Shown here: positions 43,194 through 51,265 of the stretch, one piece after another
How positions within the stretch are numbered: position 1 is the stretch's first letter
Layout: every line of letters begins with the position of its first letter
Source of the DNA: Azonexus sp.
GTDB taxonomy: Bacteria; Pseudomonadota; Gammaproteobacteria; Burkholderiales; Rhodocyclaceae
DNA: 64,000 bases
Assembly (NCBI GenBank): GCA_017983755.1
Contig: JAGOAU010000010.1
Coordinates: 1 to 64,000, forward strand
Direction: 5' to 3'
Made by a program: the position numbers and the translations under genes
The notes under the pieces: generated by a model
What the model saw: only the letters and a program-made list of their open reading frames with translations
Told to the model about the DNA's origin: nothing
Databases searched by the model: none

Positions 43194-44513
43194 ATGACTG
43201 CCCACTTTCTGAGCGAACTGATTTCCTTCCTCGACGGCCTGCCCGAACCGCGTATCGTGATGGATGCCGATTACCGCATCGTCGCCGCCAACGCCGCCTA
43301 CATGCGGGAATTCGGCGGCAATGCTGCGGTCGCCGGGCGCACCTGCTACGAGGTTTCACACCACTTCGACGTGCCCTGCGACCAGGCCGGCGAATCCTGC
43401 CCGCTCAAGCAAAGCCTCGAAGCCGGCACCCCGCAGCGCGTCCTGCACCTGCATCAGACGCCGCGCGGCGAAGAACATGTCGATGTGGAGACGACACCAA
43501 TCCGCGACGACCAGGGCCAGATCGTCTATTTCGTGGAAACCATGCGCCTTGTCCGCCAGGCCAGCGGCCGGGCGGCGGCGCAAGGACTGGTAGGGCGGGC
43601 GCCGGCCTTCGTCGGCATGCTGGAAAAGGTGCTGCGTGTCGCACCTTCCGACGCCGCCGTGCTGCTGCTCGGCGAAACCGGCACCGGCAAGGAACTGGTC
43701 GCCCACGCGATTCATGATGCCGGCCGGCGCAACGAAGGACCGTTCGTTGCGGTCGACTGTGCCGGAATGACCGAAACGCTGTTCGAGAGCGAACTGTTCG
43801 GTTATGAAAAAGGTGCCTTCACTGGCGCCAGCCATCGCAAGCAGGGGCTGGTCGAAGCGGCGTCCGGCGGCACGCTGTTCCTCGACGAAATCGGCGAACT
43901 GCCGCTCGTCCTGCAGGTCAAGCTGCTGCGCCTGCTGGAAACCGGCACCTATCGCCGGGTCGGCGGTCTCGACTGGCTGCCCGCCGACTTCCGCCTGATC
44001 ACCGCTACCCACCGCGACCTGCGAGCCATGGTGCAGTCCGAGACCTTCCGCCGCGACCTCTATTTCCGCATCAACACCTTCCCGATCCACACCCCCGCGC
44101 TGCACGAACGGGCCGAAGACATTCCGCTACTGGCCAATTCACTGCTCGAGCGCGTCGACCGCGAGACCGGGCGCAGTTTCACCCCGGCAGCGCTCGCCTG
44201 GCTGGCCGGCCGCCGCTACAGCGGCAATATCCGCGAACTGCGCAACCTGATCGAACGTGCCACCCTGCTCGCAGACGGCGACGTGATCGACGTGCACCAC
44301 CTCGCCGAAATGGCCGACGACATCCCCCCGGCACCTCCCGAAACGACTGCTTCGTTCCACCTGAGCGAGGTGGTCGATCTGGAGACACTGGAAAAACGCT
44401 ACCTGGAATGGGTCCGGACAAACCCGGAAAGCGACCTGCCAACGCTGGCCGGCAAGCTCGGCATCAGCCCGCGGACGCTTTATCGCAAGCTGCAGAATGG
44501 GCGCAAGGTATGA
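43194..44513 (+). CDS. PAS-domain sigma54-dependent transcriptional activator
   Basis: A 439-residue enhancer-binding protein. The N-terminal PAS domain (about 5-115) has the cysteine set [23 protein letters not shown] that can hold a metal or redox centre. The AAA+ domain (about 140-365) has Walker A GETGTGKE, the sigma54-contact loop GAFTGA, Walker [10 protein letters not shown] and the arginine region RRDLYFRI. The C-terminal Fis-type helix-turn-helix is [22 protein letters not shown] 43194 is my choice. A TTG at 43149 is possible but lies inside the operator. Its target genes are unknown, and divergent ccoG is one candidate. Confidence 0.88.
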   Translation: MTAHFLSELISFLDGLPEPRIVMDADYRIVAANAAYMREFGGNAAVAGRTCYEVSHHFDVPCDQAGESCPLKQSLEAGTPQRVLHLHQTPRGEEHVDVETTPIRDDQGQIVYFVETMRLVRQASGRAAAQGLVGRAPAFVGMLEKVLRVAPSDAAVLLLGETGTGKELVAHAIHDAGRRNEGPFVAVDCAGMTETLFESELFGYEKGAFTGASHRKQGLVEAASGGTLFLDEIGELPLVLQVKLLRLLETGTYRRVGGLDWLPADFRLITATHRDLRAMVQSETFRRDLYFRINTFPIHTPALHERAEDIPLLANSLLERVDRETGRSFTPAALAWLAGRRYSGNIRELRNLIERATLLADGDVIDVHHLAEMADDIPPAPPETTASFHLSEVVDLETLEKRYLEWVRTNPESDLPTLAGKLGISPRTLYRKLQNGRKV

Positions 44514-44543
44514 ATTGATGTCGCACAAGGGCTCATCGCATGC

Positions 44544-44795
44544 TCAAGAAGCATCGAGCACGCTACCCGACTGCCCATCCGTTGCCGCACGCTGCTCGGC
44601 CAACAGTTTCAGAAGAAGCTGCTCAATATGGCGCCTGTCAGCACTGATTTGTTCCTTCAGCCCCACCAACCCAAGTTCATACGCAACCTCCGCCGCATGC
44701 GCTTCAACTCTGACCAGCGCCTCAAGGTAGCTTCGTTCCAGTTCAAGGGCGTCTTCCGGCTCCAATTTCCGCTCCCGACGAAACCATTTCACCAT
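44544..44795 (-). CDS. small hypothetical charged helical protein
   Basis: An 83-residue protein starting MVKWFRRERKLEPEDALELE and mostly alpha-helical with many Glu/Arg/Leu residues (YLEALVRVEAHAAEVAYELG, RRHIEQLLLKLLAEQRAA). A coiled-coil or four-helix shape is likely. No family is recognised. A longer frame to 44852 would start inside the terminator downstream of tRNA-Ser, so I prefer 44795. There is no strong Shine-Dalgarno, and coding status is moderately supported. Confidence 0.5.
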   Translation of the reverse strand: MVKWFRRERKLEPEDALELERSYLEALVRVEAHAAEVAYELGLVGLKEQISADRRHIEQLLLKLLAEQRAATDGQSGSVLDAS

Positions 44796-44814
44796 GCGAC
44801 TGGCAGGCAAAATG

Positions 44815-44849
44815 GAAAAAACCCGCCAAGCGATCTGCCGTGCGGGTTT
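44815..44849 (-). terminator. intrinsic terminator downstream of tRNA-Ser
   Basis: On the minus strand AAACCCGC and GCGGGTTT pair (8 bases, loop of 15) and are followed by a run of Ts (A-run 44816-44820 on plus). It begins 11 bases after the tRNA 3' end. Confidence 0.85.
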
Positions 44850-44859
44850 CAATATTAAC

Positions 44860-44950
44860 TGGCGGAGAGGGCGGGATTCGAACCCGCGTTAGGGTATTAC
44901 CCTAAACACGCTTTCCAGGCGTGCGACTTAAACCGCTCATCCACCTCTCC
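44860..44950 (-). tRNA. tRNA-Ser (anticodon GGA)
   Basis: The minus strand carries a 91-nt class II tRNA. The acceptor is GGAGAGG/CCTCTCC with discriminator G and an encoded CCA. The anticodon stem CACGC/GCGTG holds the loop CTGGAAA (anticodon GGA). A long variable arm (TTTAGGGTAATACCCTAA) follows, and the T arm is GCGGGTTCGAATCCCGC. The GGA anticodon reads UCC/UCU serine codons. It lies 35 bases downstream of the last gene of the acetate operon and just ahead of an intrinsic terminator. Confidence 0.96.
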
Positions 44951-44985
44951 GGAAGGCGCGCATTGTAGCAGAGGGGGGCTGTTCG

Positions 44986-45255
44986 TCAAAGGAACTTTCG
45001 CAGCCACGCCAGCCCGATCCAGAGTGCGAATAGAAGCATGAATGCGAGCAGTCCGACCAGGCTATTGGAAGCCCGTTTCGGCAACAGCAACGCAGTCAGT
45101 CGTCGCGGTGGACGCGTCAGCAGGTCGAAAAACCGGTAGATGGCATTCTGTTGCCGCCGTTCGCATGCCAGCAGGTGGAGAAAACCCTGGCCGATCAGGC
45201 ACAGGCCGAGCATTTCGACGATCGCCCGCAACGCGCCAATCATGAAGACAAGCAT
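44986..45255 (-). CDS. small two-helix membrane protein at the end of the acetate operon
   Basis: An 89-residue protein with two hydrophobic helices: MLVFMIGALRAIVEMLGLCL at the start and NSLVGLLAFMLLFALWIGLA near the end. Between them is a basic loop (ACERRQQNAIYRFFDLLTRP). No domain is recognised. The ATG follows the DUF4212 stop by nine bases, so it belongs to the same transcript. A helper of the symporter is plausible but unproven. Confidence 0.6.
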   Translation of the reverse strand: MLVFMIGALRAIVEMLGLCLIGQGFLHLLACERRQQNAIYRFFDLLTRPPRRLTALLLPKRASNSLVGLLAFMLLFALWIGLAWLRKFL

Positions 45256-45264
45256 GGGCGCGCC

Positions 45265-45513
45265 CTATTCGTCATCGATGCCGAATTCCTTCTCCAGTTG
45301 CCGCATCCGTCGGTTGTAATACCAGATGATGGCAAGGTAGATGACGAGCGATCCCTGCGCCGCCATGTAGAAGCCGAGCGGAAACCCGAACAGGCTGAAG
45401 GCATTGAGTTCCTTCGCGTACCAGGCGAGAACGAAGGTGATGAAGACCCAGATGACGAGCAGACCGAGGGTCAGGCGCCGCGTCTTCAGCCAGTAGAGGT
45501 CGCGCGGCATCAA
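45265..45513 (-). CDS. DUF4212 small subunit of sodium:solute symporter
   Basis: An 82-residue membrane protein with two helices (LTLGLLVIWVFITFVLAWYA; GFYMAAQGSLVIYLAIIWYY) and a charged C-terminus (RQLEKEFGIDDE). This matches DUF4212, the small partner encoded directly upstream of VC_2705-type symporters in most genomes. Here the order is inverted: it follows the large subunit, whose stop overlaps its ATG by four bases. It probably associates with the large subunit in acetate or short organic acid uptake. Confidence 0.85.
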   Translation of the reverse strand: MMPRDLYWLKTRRLTLGLLVIWVFITFVLAWYAKELNAFSLFGFPLGFYMAAQGSLVIYLAIIWYYNRRMRQLEKEFGIDDE

Positions 45514-47549
45514 TTCCCCTCCCGGGAACGGGTGCGACGAATGGTATCGAGAAAGGCCCCGACCTCCTTGTCCGGGACCTTGCTAAACAGGCTGACCAGG
45601 ATGATGGTGACGATGCCGGCGGCCACCCCGAAGACGCCGGCCGAGGTGCTTTGCACGTGGAACCAGAGCTCCATGCGCAGGCCGCTGATGCCCAGCCAGG
45701 GAATGCTGTCGAACTCGACGCGGAAGATATAGTAGATCGCGACGGCAAGGCCGACCACCATGCCTGCCAGCGCCCCGGGGCGCGTCGCCCGGCGCCAGAA
45801 GATGCCGAGCACGAGGGCCGGAAAGAAGGCCGAACCGGCAATCGAGAAGGCCCAGGCGACCATCGACAGGATGGTGCCCGGCTTTTGCGCGGCGACCGTG
45901 GCGGCCAGTACCGCGACCACCAGCAGCATGGACTTGGAGATCACTAGGCGGAACTGGGTCGAGGATTGCGGACGGAATATCCGGTAATAGACATCGTGCG
46001 ACAGGGCACTGGTGATCGTCAGCAGCAGGCCGTCGGCGGTGGACAGCGCTGCCGCCAGGCCGCCGGCGGCGACGAGGCCGGAAACGACATAGGGCATGCC
46101 GGCGATCTCGGGCGTGGCAAGCACGATGACGTCAGGGTTGAGCGAAAGTTCGGCCAGTTGCAGGATGCCGTCACGGTTGATGTCCTCGATGCTGACCAGG
46201 CCGATCTTGCTCCACGCCGCAACCCAGCCCGGCAGCTTGGCGATGGGGATGTCGACCAGGTGCGTGAACACCTCGTACTTGACGAACACGGCATAGGCCG
46301 GCGCCGTGATGTAGAGCAGCAGGATGAACAGCAGCGACCAGAATACCGACTCCCGCGCCTCGCGGACGCTGGGTGTCGTGTAATAGCGCATCAGCACATG
46401 CGGCAAGGCAGCGGTACCCACCGTCAGACAGAAGACGAGCGCCAGAAAATTGATGCGCTGCGCCCAGCCGTCCTCGTCGTCGCCGGGGAAGGCTGCCGCA
46501 TGATGGATCGGCGGCGCGGCCCTCTCGGCAGCGGCGAACATCGCCGCTTCCCAGCGCAGCCGGGCCTGATCGGGGTCGTGCGGCAGTTCGCGACGCTGCC
46601 TTTCCAGGGCGACGATGTCCTTCATCTGGGCATCACTGGCCTTGAGTTCATTGATCCTCGCCGTCAGCTGTTCTCGTTCGAGCGACAGCGAATTCGGCAA
46701 CTGCATGATCTTCTGGGCGTATTCGTCGGCGCGCTCGCGGTAAAGACGGCGGGCATCGACCTCGGCCGGGCTGTCGAACAGCCTGTCTTCCATCTGCTGC
46801 ACCTGCTGCAGCACATGGCCGTAAACCACCTGCGGCACCGGGTTGCCGGTGACCGACCAGGACAGGATGGCGACCGGCGTGATGTAAGCGATGATCAGGA
46901 TCACGTACTGTGCGACCTGGGTCCACGTCACCGCGCGCATGCCGCCGAGGAAGGAGCAGACGAGAATGCCGGCGAGGCCGACGAAGACGCCGATCTCGAA
47001 CTGCAGGCTGACAAAGCGGCTGGTAATGACGCCGACGCCGTAGATCTGCGCCACGACATAGACGAACGAGGCGAGGATGGCGGCAGCGACGGCGACCAGC
47101 CGGATCGCGTTGCCGCCATAGCGGGCACTCAGGAAATCGGGAATCGTGTATTCGCCGAAGCGTCGCAGATAGGGTGCGAGCAGCAGCGCGACGAGGACGA
47201 AGCCACCGGTCCAGCCGAGAACGAAGGCCAGCCCCTGGTAACCCGAAAGATAGAGCGTGCCGGCGAGGCCGATGAAGGACGCCGCGCTCATCCAGTCGGC
47301 GCCGGTCGCCATGCCGTTGAAAAAGGCCGGCACGCGGCGGCCGGCGACGTAGAACTCGGAAACGTCCGAGGTCCGGCTCATGATGCCGATCACCGCGTAC
47401 ATCGAGATCGTGAAGATCAGGAAGGAATAGCCGATCCAGCGCGGCGGCATGCCGTGATCTTCAAGCAGCGCGAGCGCCGCCACGAAGAGGACGAACCCCC
47501 CGGTATAGAGCAGGTAGTAACGCTGAAGCCTGGTCAGGGAGCCCGGCAT
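45510..47549 (-). CDS. sodium:solute symporter, VC_2705 subfamily (acetate-type)
   Basis: A 679-residue symporter of the SSS/LeuT-fold family with about 13 helices. Conserved pieces are FYVAGRRVPAFFNGMATGAD, SAASFIGLAGTLYLSGYQGL and TLAAALSTADGLLLTI-like GLAAALSTADGLLLTITSAL. A charged coiled-coil insertion at about 250-345 (RADEYAQKIMQLPNSLSLER, DIVALERQRRELPHD) is characteristic of the VC_2705 branch. The start is ATG 47549 with AAGGTG. A GTG at 47555 is also in frame. Coupled to DUF4212 and to a CrbS-like sensor, it likely imports acetate with Na+ or H+. Confidence 0.88.
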   Translation of the reverse strand: MPGSLTRLQRYYLLYTGGFVLFVAALALLEDHGMPPRWIGYSFLIFTISMYAVIGIMSRTSDVSEFYVAGRRVPAFFNGMATGADWMSAASFIGLAGTLYLSGYQGLAFVLGWTGGFVLVALLLAPYLRRFGEYTIPDFLSARYGGNAIRLVAVAAAILASFVYVVAQIYGVGVITSRFVSLQFEIGVFVGLAGILVCSFLGGMRAVTWTQVAQYVILIIAYITPVAILSWSVTGNPVPQVVYGHVLQQVQQMEDRLFDSPAEVDARRLYRERADEYAQKIMQLPNSLSLEREQLTARINELKASDAQMKDIVALERQRRELPHDPDQARLRWEAAMFAAAERAAPPIHHAAAFPGDDEDGWAQRINFLALVFCLTVGTAALPHVLMRYYTTPSVREARESVFWSLLFILLLYITAPAYAVFVKYEVFTHLVDIPIAKLPGWVAAWSKIGLVSIEDINRDGILQLAELSLNPDVIVLATPEIAGMPYVVSGLVAAGGLAAALSTADGLLLTITSALSHDVYYRIFRPQSSTQFRLVISKSMLLVVAVLAATVAAQKPGTILSMVAWAFSIAGSAFFPALVLGIFWRRATRPGALAGMVVGLAVAIYYIFRVEFDSIPWLGISGLRMELWFHVQSTSAGVFGVAAGIVTIILVSLFSKVPDKEVGAFLDTIRRTRSREGN

Positions 47550-47558
47550 CGCCACCTT

Positions 47559-48230
47559 TTAGTGATTGCGGCGCAGGAAGGTGGCAGCCTGCGATTCCTC
47601 GATCAGCTTGCCGGCAGTGGCGATTTCCTTGCCCGTCGCGCGCACCAGCAGCATCTGGAACAGGCGCGCCAGCATCAGCGTGTTGGCCATCGTGTCGCGG
47701 CGCCCGCTGCTGGCAATGCCGAACATTTCCAGCCAGTCGTCAAGCGGCAGCGTGACCATCGATTTCTCGTTGAACAGCGACGGCAACAGCCAGGCGAGAT
47801 CGACCCACTGCGGCTGGAAATCGACGCCGAGACGTTCCTTGTAGGCGCGCTGCAGGAAGCCGCTGACGAACGGGCTGTGGTAGGTCACCAGTGGCGCCTT
47901 GGCGGCATAGGTCAAAAATGCCGTCAATTGACGGTCGACCGCAGCATCGTCGGCCTCCTCGCCTGAGAGGTCGAGGGCAAAGGCGTCGATCGGCTGGATT
48001 GCCCCGTTCGGCAGGCCGACGGCCGTAATCCCCTGCAATTCGTCCTCCGTCGCGCGTGGTCCCGTGGTGGCGATGTCGACCACCACGTAACGCGTGTGGA
48101 AATGCGGTTCGTCCAAGGCCGGCGCCTTGCTGGCGCGCCAGTCGGCGAGCGCCTGACGCACGTCCTCGGGCAGGTTGGCCGGCGAACGGGCACCGCCCTT
48201 GAAGAGAAAGTTCTTGAGTCCGAATACCAT
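47559..48230 (-). CDS. degenerate DnaQ-like exonuclease domain protein
   Basis: A 223-residue protein whose central fold is DnaQ-like (about 48-195), but all catalytic acids are replaced. The DxE motif is DIATTG (D52, Ala54 where Glu is expected), Exo II is HSPFVSGFL with the Asp of FD changed to Val, and Exo III is RRDTMANTLMLARLF, with His and Asp replaced by Arg178 and Asn183. It is therefore probably not a nuclease but a binding or regulatory module. The 5' end overlaps the DUF294 stop (TGATG). Downstream is the symporter, ten bases away. Confidence 0.75.
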   Translation of the reverse strand: MVFGLKNFLFKGGARSPANLPEDVRQALADWRASKAPALDEPHFHTRYVVVDIATTGPRATEDELQGITAVGLPNGAIQPIDAFALDLSGEEADDAAVDRQLTAFLTYAAKAPLVTYHSPFVSGFLQRAYKERLGVDFQPQWVDLAWLLPSLFNEKSMVTLPLDDWLEMFGIASSGRRDTMANTLMLARLFQMLLVRATGKEIATAGKLIEESQAATFLRRNH

Positions 48231-50185
48231 CAATGCACCTGGTAATCGAGTTTGAGACGGGTCTGGATCTTGCGCGCCTGACGGAAGGATTCCTTGAGGA
48301 TGCGGCGATCGAGTTCGTTCAGGTTGTCCGGATTGATCAGGTTGTCACCCTGGCGGCCGGGCTCGCCTTCGAGGTACTGGTGGCGCAGGCGCAGCAACTG
48401 GATGAAATCGAGGCCTTCGAGCACGGCGTTGATTTCCTCGTCGCGGATCGACAGGCGCTTCGAGGCCAGGCGCAGGCGCTGCACCGAGTTGGTGTTGTGC
48501 ACGCCGGTGGCCAGCGCGTAGATGCGCGCGACGTCGACGAAGATGCGCGAGCCGTATTTCTTGAGGTCGATCTTGCCCGGATGATCGGGTTCGAGATCGG
48601 TCAGGAAGTCGCGGATCTTGCCCAGCGGCGGCTCGACGTCGAGCGCGTTCTGCGCCATGCAGCGCAGGAACATCGGGTTAGACGAGGTCTGCATCAGCAG
48701 GTGGCGGCGCATCGCCTCGGCCAGCTCGGCCTTGCCGAACAGGGTGCGGAAGTCGAAGAAGATGGTGGCGTTGAGCAGCGCTTCCGGCTGCGGCACGCGG
48801 ATCCACTGCGAGAACTGTTCCTTCCATTCATCCAGCGACAGGCACCACTGCGGGTTGCTGGCCATGATGTTGCCCTTGCACAGTGGGAAACCGCAGCGGT
48901 CGAGATCCTTGTTGACCTCGAGGGCGAAGGCGAGGAAGCGCTGGCGCAGGGCATCGACGCCAGCCTCGTCGGCACAGGCGAAGACGATGCCGTTATCCTG
49001 GTCGGTGCTGAAGGTCTGCTCATCGCGCCCTTCGGAACCGAAAGCCAGCCATGCCCACTCGATGCCGTCGAAGTTGTGGTTTTCGAGGTTGAGCTGGATG
49101 ACGCGGCGGGTCAGCGCGTCGTTGAGCGCGGAAATGAACTGCGTCAGCTGCTCGGCGCCGACGCCCTGAGCCAGCATGTTGAACGACAGCTGGCGAACGT
49201 CGGCGGCCGACTGCTGCAGCGCTTCGACATTGGCCGCCGACTCGATGGTCTGGCGGATCTGGCGCAGGCCGACACGCTGCAGGGCGAACAGGTCGCGCTC
49301 GGAAACGACGCCGGTGAGCTTGCCTTCGGCGTCGGTGACCAGCACGTGGCGGATGCCGTTGGTCGCCATCGCCAGCATGGCGTCATAAGCAGTGGCGTGC
49401 TCTTCGAGCATGCAGGGGGTCGGCGACATGGCCTGGCTGATCGGCGCATCGTGCGGCAGGTCGGCCAGCACGACGCGGTCGAGCAGGTCGGAGCGGGTGA
49501 ACACGCCGACCGGCTTGCGGTCTTCGCCGGCAATCACCAATGAGCCGACACCGGCTTTCGACATGCTCTCCAGCGCCGTGCGCAATGGCGTTTCCGGCGC
49601 CACGCTGACCGGCGAGCGCGAACCGATGCCGGCGAGCGGCGAGTTGAGCGTCTGCTGTTCGCTGGCGCGCTGGGCGAATTGCAGTTGCAGCTGCTGGCGC
49701 GACTGGTTGAGCAGGCTGGCGATGTACTGGGTGCAGAACAGGTTGAATTCGCGGCTGGTCGCCATCAGCGTCAGGAAGTCCTCGGCCGGCAACTGGTAGC
49801 AGAAGGTATCCTCGACCGCGGTGTAGGTATTGGTCGATGGCCGGCCGGCGGTCACTGCACCGATCGGAAAGCTCTCGCCGGGGCTGAGGCTGAGGATCGA
49901 ATATTCTGTCACCGTCACTTCGCCGGCCTGGCGGGCCTGCACCTTGCCGCTCTCGATCAGGTAGAAGAAGCGCACGTTGCCGGAATCCGGGCCGACGATC
50001 TCGCTGCCGGCGGCATAGAAGGTCAGCTGCGCCTTTTCTGCGAACAGCTGCAGCGCTTCCGCCGCCATCTTGTCGAACGGCGCGTGCAGCTTGAGGAAAC
50101 TCTGGGTGCTGCCTGCGACGCGGCGGCTGCCCTGCTGCCGCAATTCCATCTCTGCCTGGCCGATGGCCTGTTGTTCGGTGCTCAC
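48230..50185 (-). CDS. cNMP-binding/CBS/DUF294 nucleotidyltransferase-like protein
   Basis: A 651-residue modular signalling protein. A cNMP-binding-like domain (about 30-150; YLIESGKVQARQAGEVTVTE) is followed by two CBS domains (about 185-305; VFTRSDLLDRVVLADLPHD, GVVSERDLFALQRVGL). The DUF294 nucleotidyltransferase core has FGSEGRDEQTFSTDQDNG (about 415-432), the GS-x(n)-DxD signature of GlnD/GlnE-type enzymes. A C-terminal DUF294_C helical domain (about 490-650) completes it. It may modify a partner protein in response to nucleotide ligands. GTG 50185 follows GAGG, while an in-frame TTG at 50206 overlaps the preceding gene's stop region. Confidence 0.83.
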   Translation of the reverse strand: MSTEQQAIGQAEMELRQQGSRRVAGSTQSFLKLHAPFDKMAAEALQLFAEKAQLTFYAAGSEIVGPDSGNVRFFYLIESGKVQARQAGEVTVTEYSILSLSPGESFPIGAVTAGRPSTNTYTAVEDTFCYQLPAEDFLTLMATSREFNLFCTQYIASLLNQSRQQLQLQFAQRASEQQTLNSPLAGIGSRSPVSVAPETPLRTALESMSKAGVGSLVIAGEDRKPVGVFTRSDLLDRVVLADLPHDAPISQAMSPTPCMLEEHATAYDAMLAMATNGIRHVLVTDAEGKLTGVVSERDLFALQRVGLRQIRQTIESAANVEALQQSAADVRQLSFNMLAQGVGAEQLTQFISALNDALTRRVIQLNLENHNFDGIEWAWLAFGSEGRDEQTFSTDQDNGIVFACADEAGVDALRQRFLAFALEVNKDLDRCGFPLCKGNIMASNPQWCLSLDEWKEQFSQWIRVPQPEALLNATIFFDFRTLFGKAELAEAMRRHLLMQTSSNPMFLRCMAQNALDVEPPLGKIRDFLTDLEPDHPGKIDLKKYGSRIFVDVARIYALATGVHNTNSVQRLRLASKRLSIRDEEINAVLEGLDFIQLLRLRHQYLEGEPGRQGDNLINPDNLNELDRRILKESFRQARKIQTRLKLDYQVH

Positions 50186-50202
50186 GACAACCTCATTTTT
50201 CT

Positions 50203-51264
50203 TCAAAGTCCGTAGTTTAACTTGAGACGCTGCTGCAGTCGTCTTGCCTGCTTCAGCGACTCCCTGAGGATCGCCCGGTCGATGTCGTTCAGGCTGGCCA
50301 GCGGCACCCCGTTGCCGCCTTCCGGCCCGGCAGTGATCTGGTGCGCCAGGCGTAGCCGCAAAATGTGCGAAAAAGCGGCGTCGACCGCAACGATCTCGTC
50401 CGCCAGCAAGCCGCTGGCCGGTCCGGCATCGATCAGCCGGGCGCTGGTGTTCACCGCACGGGCACCGCCGGACAAGGCGAAGATACGCGCCGCGTCGACG
50501 AAGATGCGGCTGCCGAATTTCTTCAGGTCAACCTGCTCGCCGGACTCGCCGCTCTCCCCCGCCACCTCGCCGCGGAAATTCAGCGGCACCGTTGCGTGCA
50601 GCGCATTGCTCGCCATCAGGTGCAGGAAGGCCGGCGTCTCGACGGTCAGCGACAGGAGCAGGCTGCGCAGGGTCTCGCCGAGATCGGCGTCGCCATGCAG
50701 CGGGCGCAGGTCGAAGAAGATGGTGGCGTTGAGCAGCGCCCGCGGTTCCGGCCGCCGCACCCATTCGATGAACTGCTGCCGCCATTCGTCGAGCGACAGG
50801 CACCAGGCCGGGTTGCCGGCCATGATGCCGCCGGTGCACAGCGTGAAGCCGCAATCGGCCAGGCGCCGGTTGACGTCCTGGGCGAAGGGCAGGAAGAGCT
50901 GACGCAGGGCGTCCGCCTCCTGGCGGTCGGCGGCGCTGAAAACCAGGCCGTTGTCCTGATCGCTGACGAAGGTCTGCTCGTGCCGCCCTTCCGAACCGAG
51001 CGCCAGCCAGCACCAGGACACCGCCGGCAGGCGATGGCGACGCGCCGTCAGTTCGATGACGCGCAGCGACAGGCGGTCGTTGAAGGCCGAAATCAGGCGC
51101 GTCAGCAGGCGGCCGCTGAGATCGCGGGCAGCCAGCTCGCGCAGGAATTCATCGATCCGGACGGCGAGGCGCGGCGCGTCGTCGAGCGCGGCCAGCGCGT
51201 TCAGGTCGTTTTCGAGTGCCAGCTGCCGGCGGCAGGGCAGAACGCTTTCCAGGGACCAGGGCAC
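50203..51264 (-). CDS. short DUF294 nucleotidyltransferase paralogue
   Basis: A 353-residue protein corresponding to the C-terminal two thirds of the neighbour at 48230-50185, without cNMP or CBS domains. The nucleotidyltransferase core LGSEGRHEQTFVSDQDNG and the matching C-terminal block (VDLKKFGSRIFVDAARIFAL, SLNDIDRAILRESLKQARRL) align closely to the paralogue. GTG at 51264 is one base after the stop of the exonuclease-fusion gene. The pair probably arose by duplication. It may form a heterodimer with the full-length protein, but this is inference. Confidence 0.8.
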   Translation of the reverse strand: MPWSLESVLPCRRQLALENDLNALAALDDAPRLAVRIDEFLRELAARDLSGRLLTRLISAFNDRLSLRVIELTARRHRLPAVSWCWLALGSEGRHEQTFVSDQDNGLVFSAADRQEADALRQLFLPFAQDVNRRLADCGFTLCTGGIMAGNPAWCLSLDEWRQQFIEWVRRPEPRALLNATIFFDLRPLHGDADLGETLRSLLLSLTVETPAFLHLMASNALHATVPLNFRGEVAGESGESGEQVDLKKFGSRIFVDAARIFALSGGARAVNTSARLIDAGPASGLLADEIVAVDAAFSHILRLRLAHQITAGPEGGNGVPLASLNDIDRAILRESLKQARRLQQRLKLNYGL

Positions 51265-51265
51265 G

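Noticed and set aside
42917-43195. Minus-strand 92-codon frame in the ccoG/activator gap
   Set aside because: No Shine-Dalgarno, no recognisable product, and it overlaps the operator-like palindromes.
47905-47942. GTCGAC-centred sequences inside the degenerate exonuclease gene and, similarly, inside the short DUF294 gene (50353-50390)
   Set aside because: They share the core with the dispersed repeat but the tail diverges (T-rich instead of A-rich) and they fit protein-level conservation. They are kept only as possible relatives.
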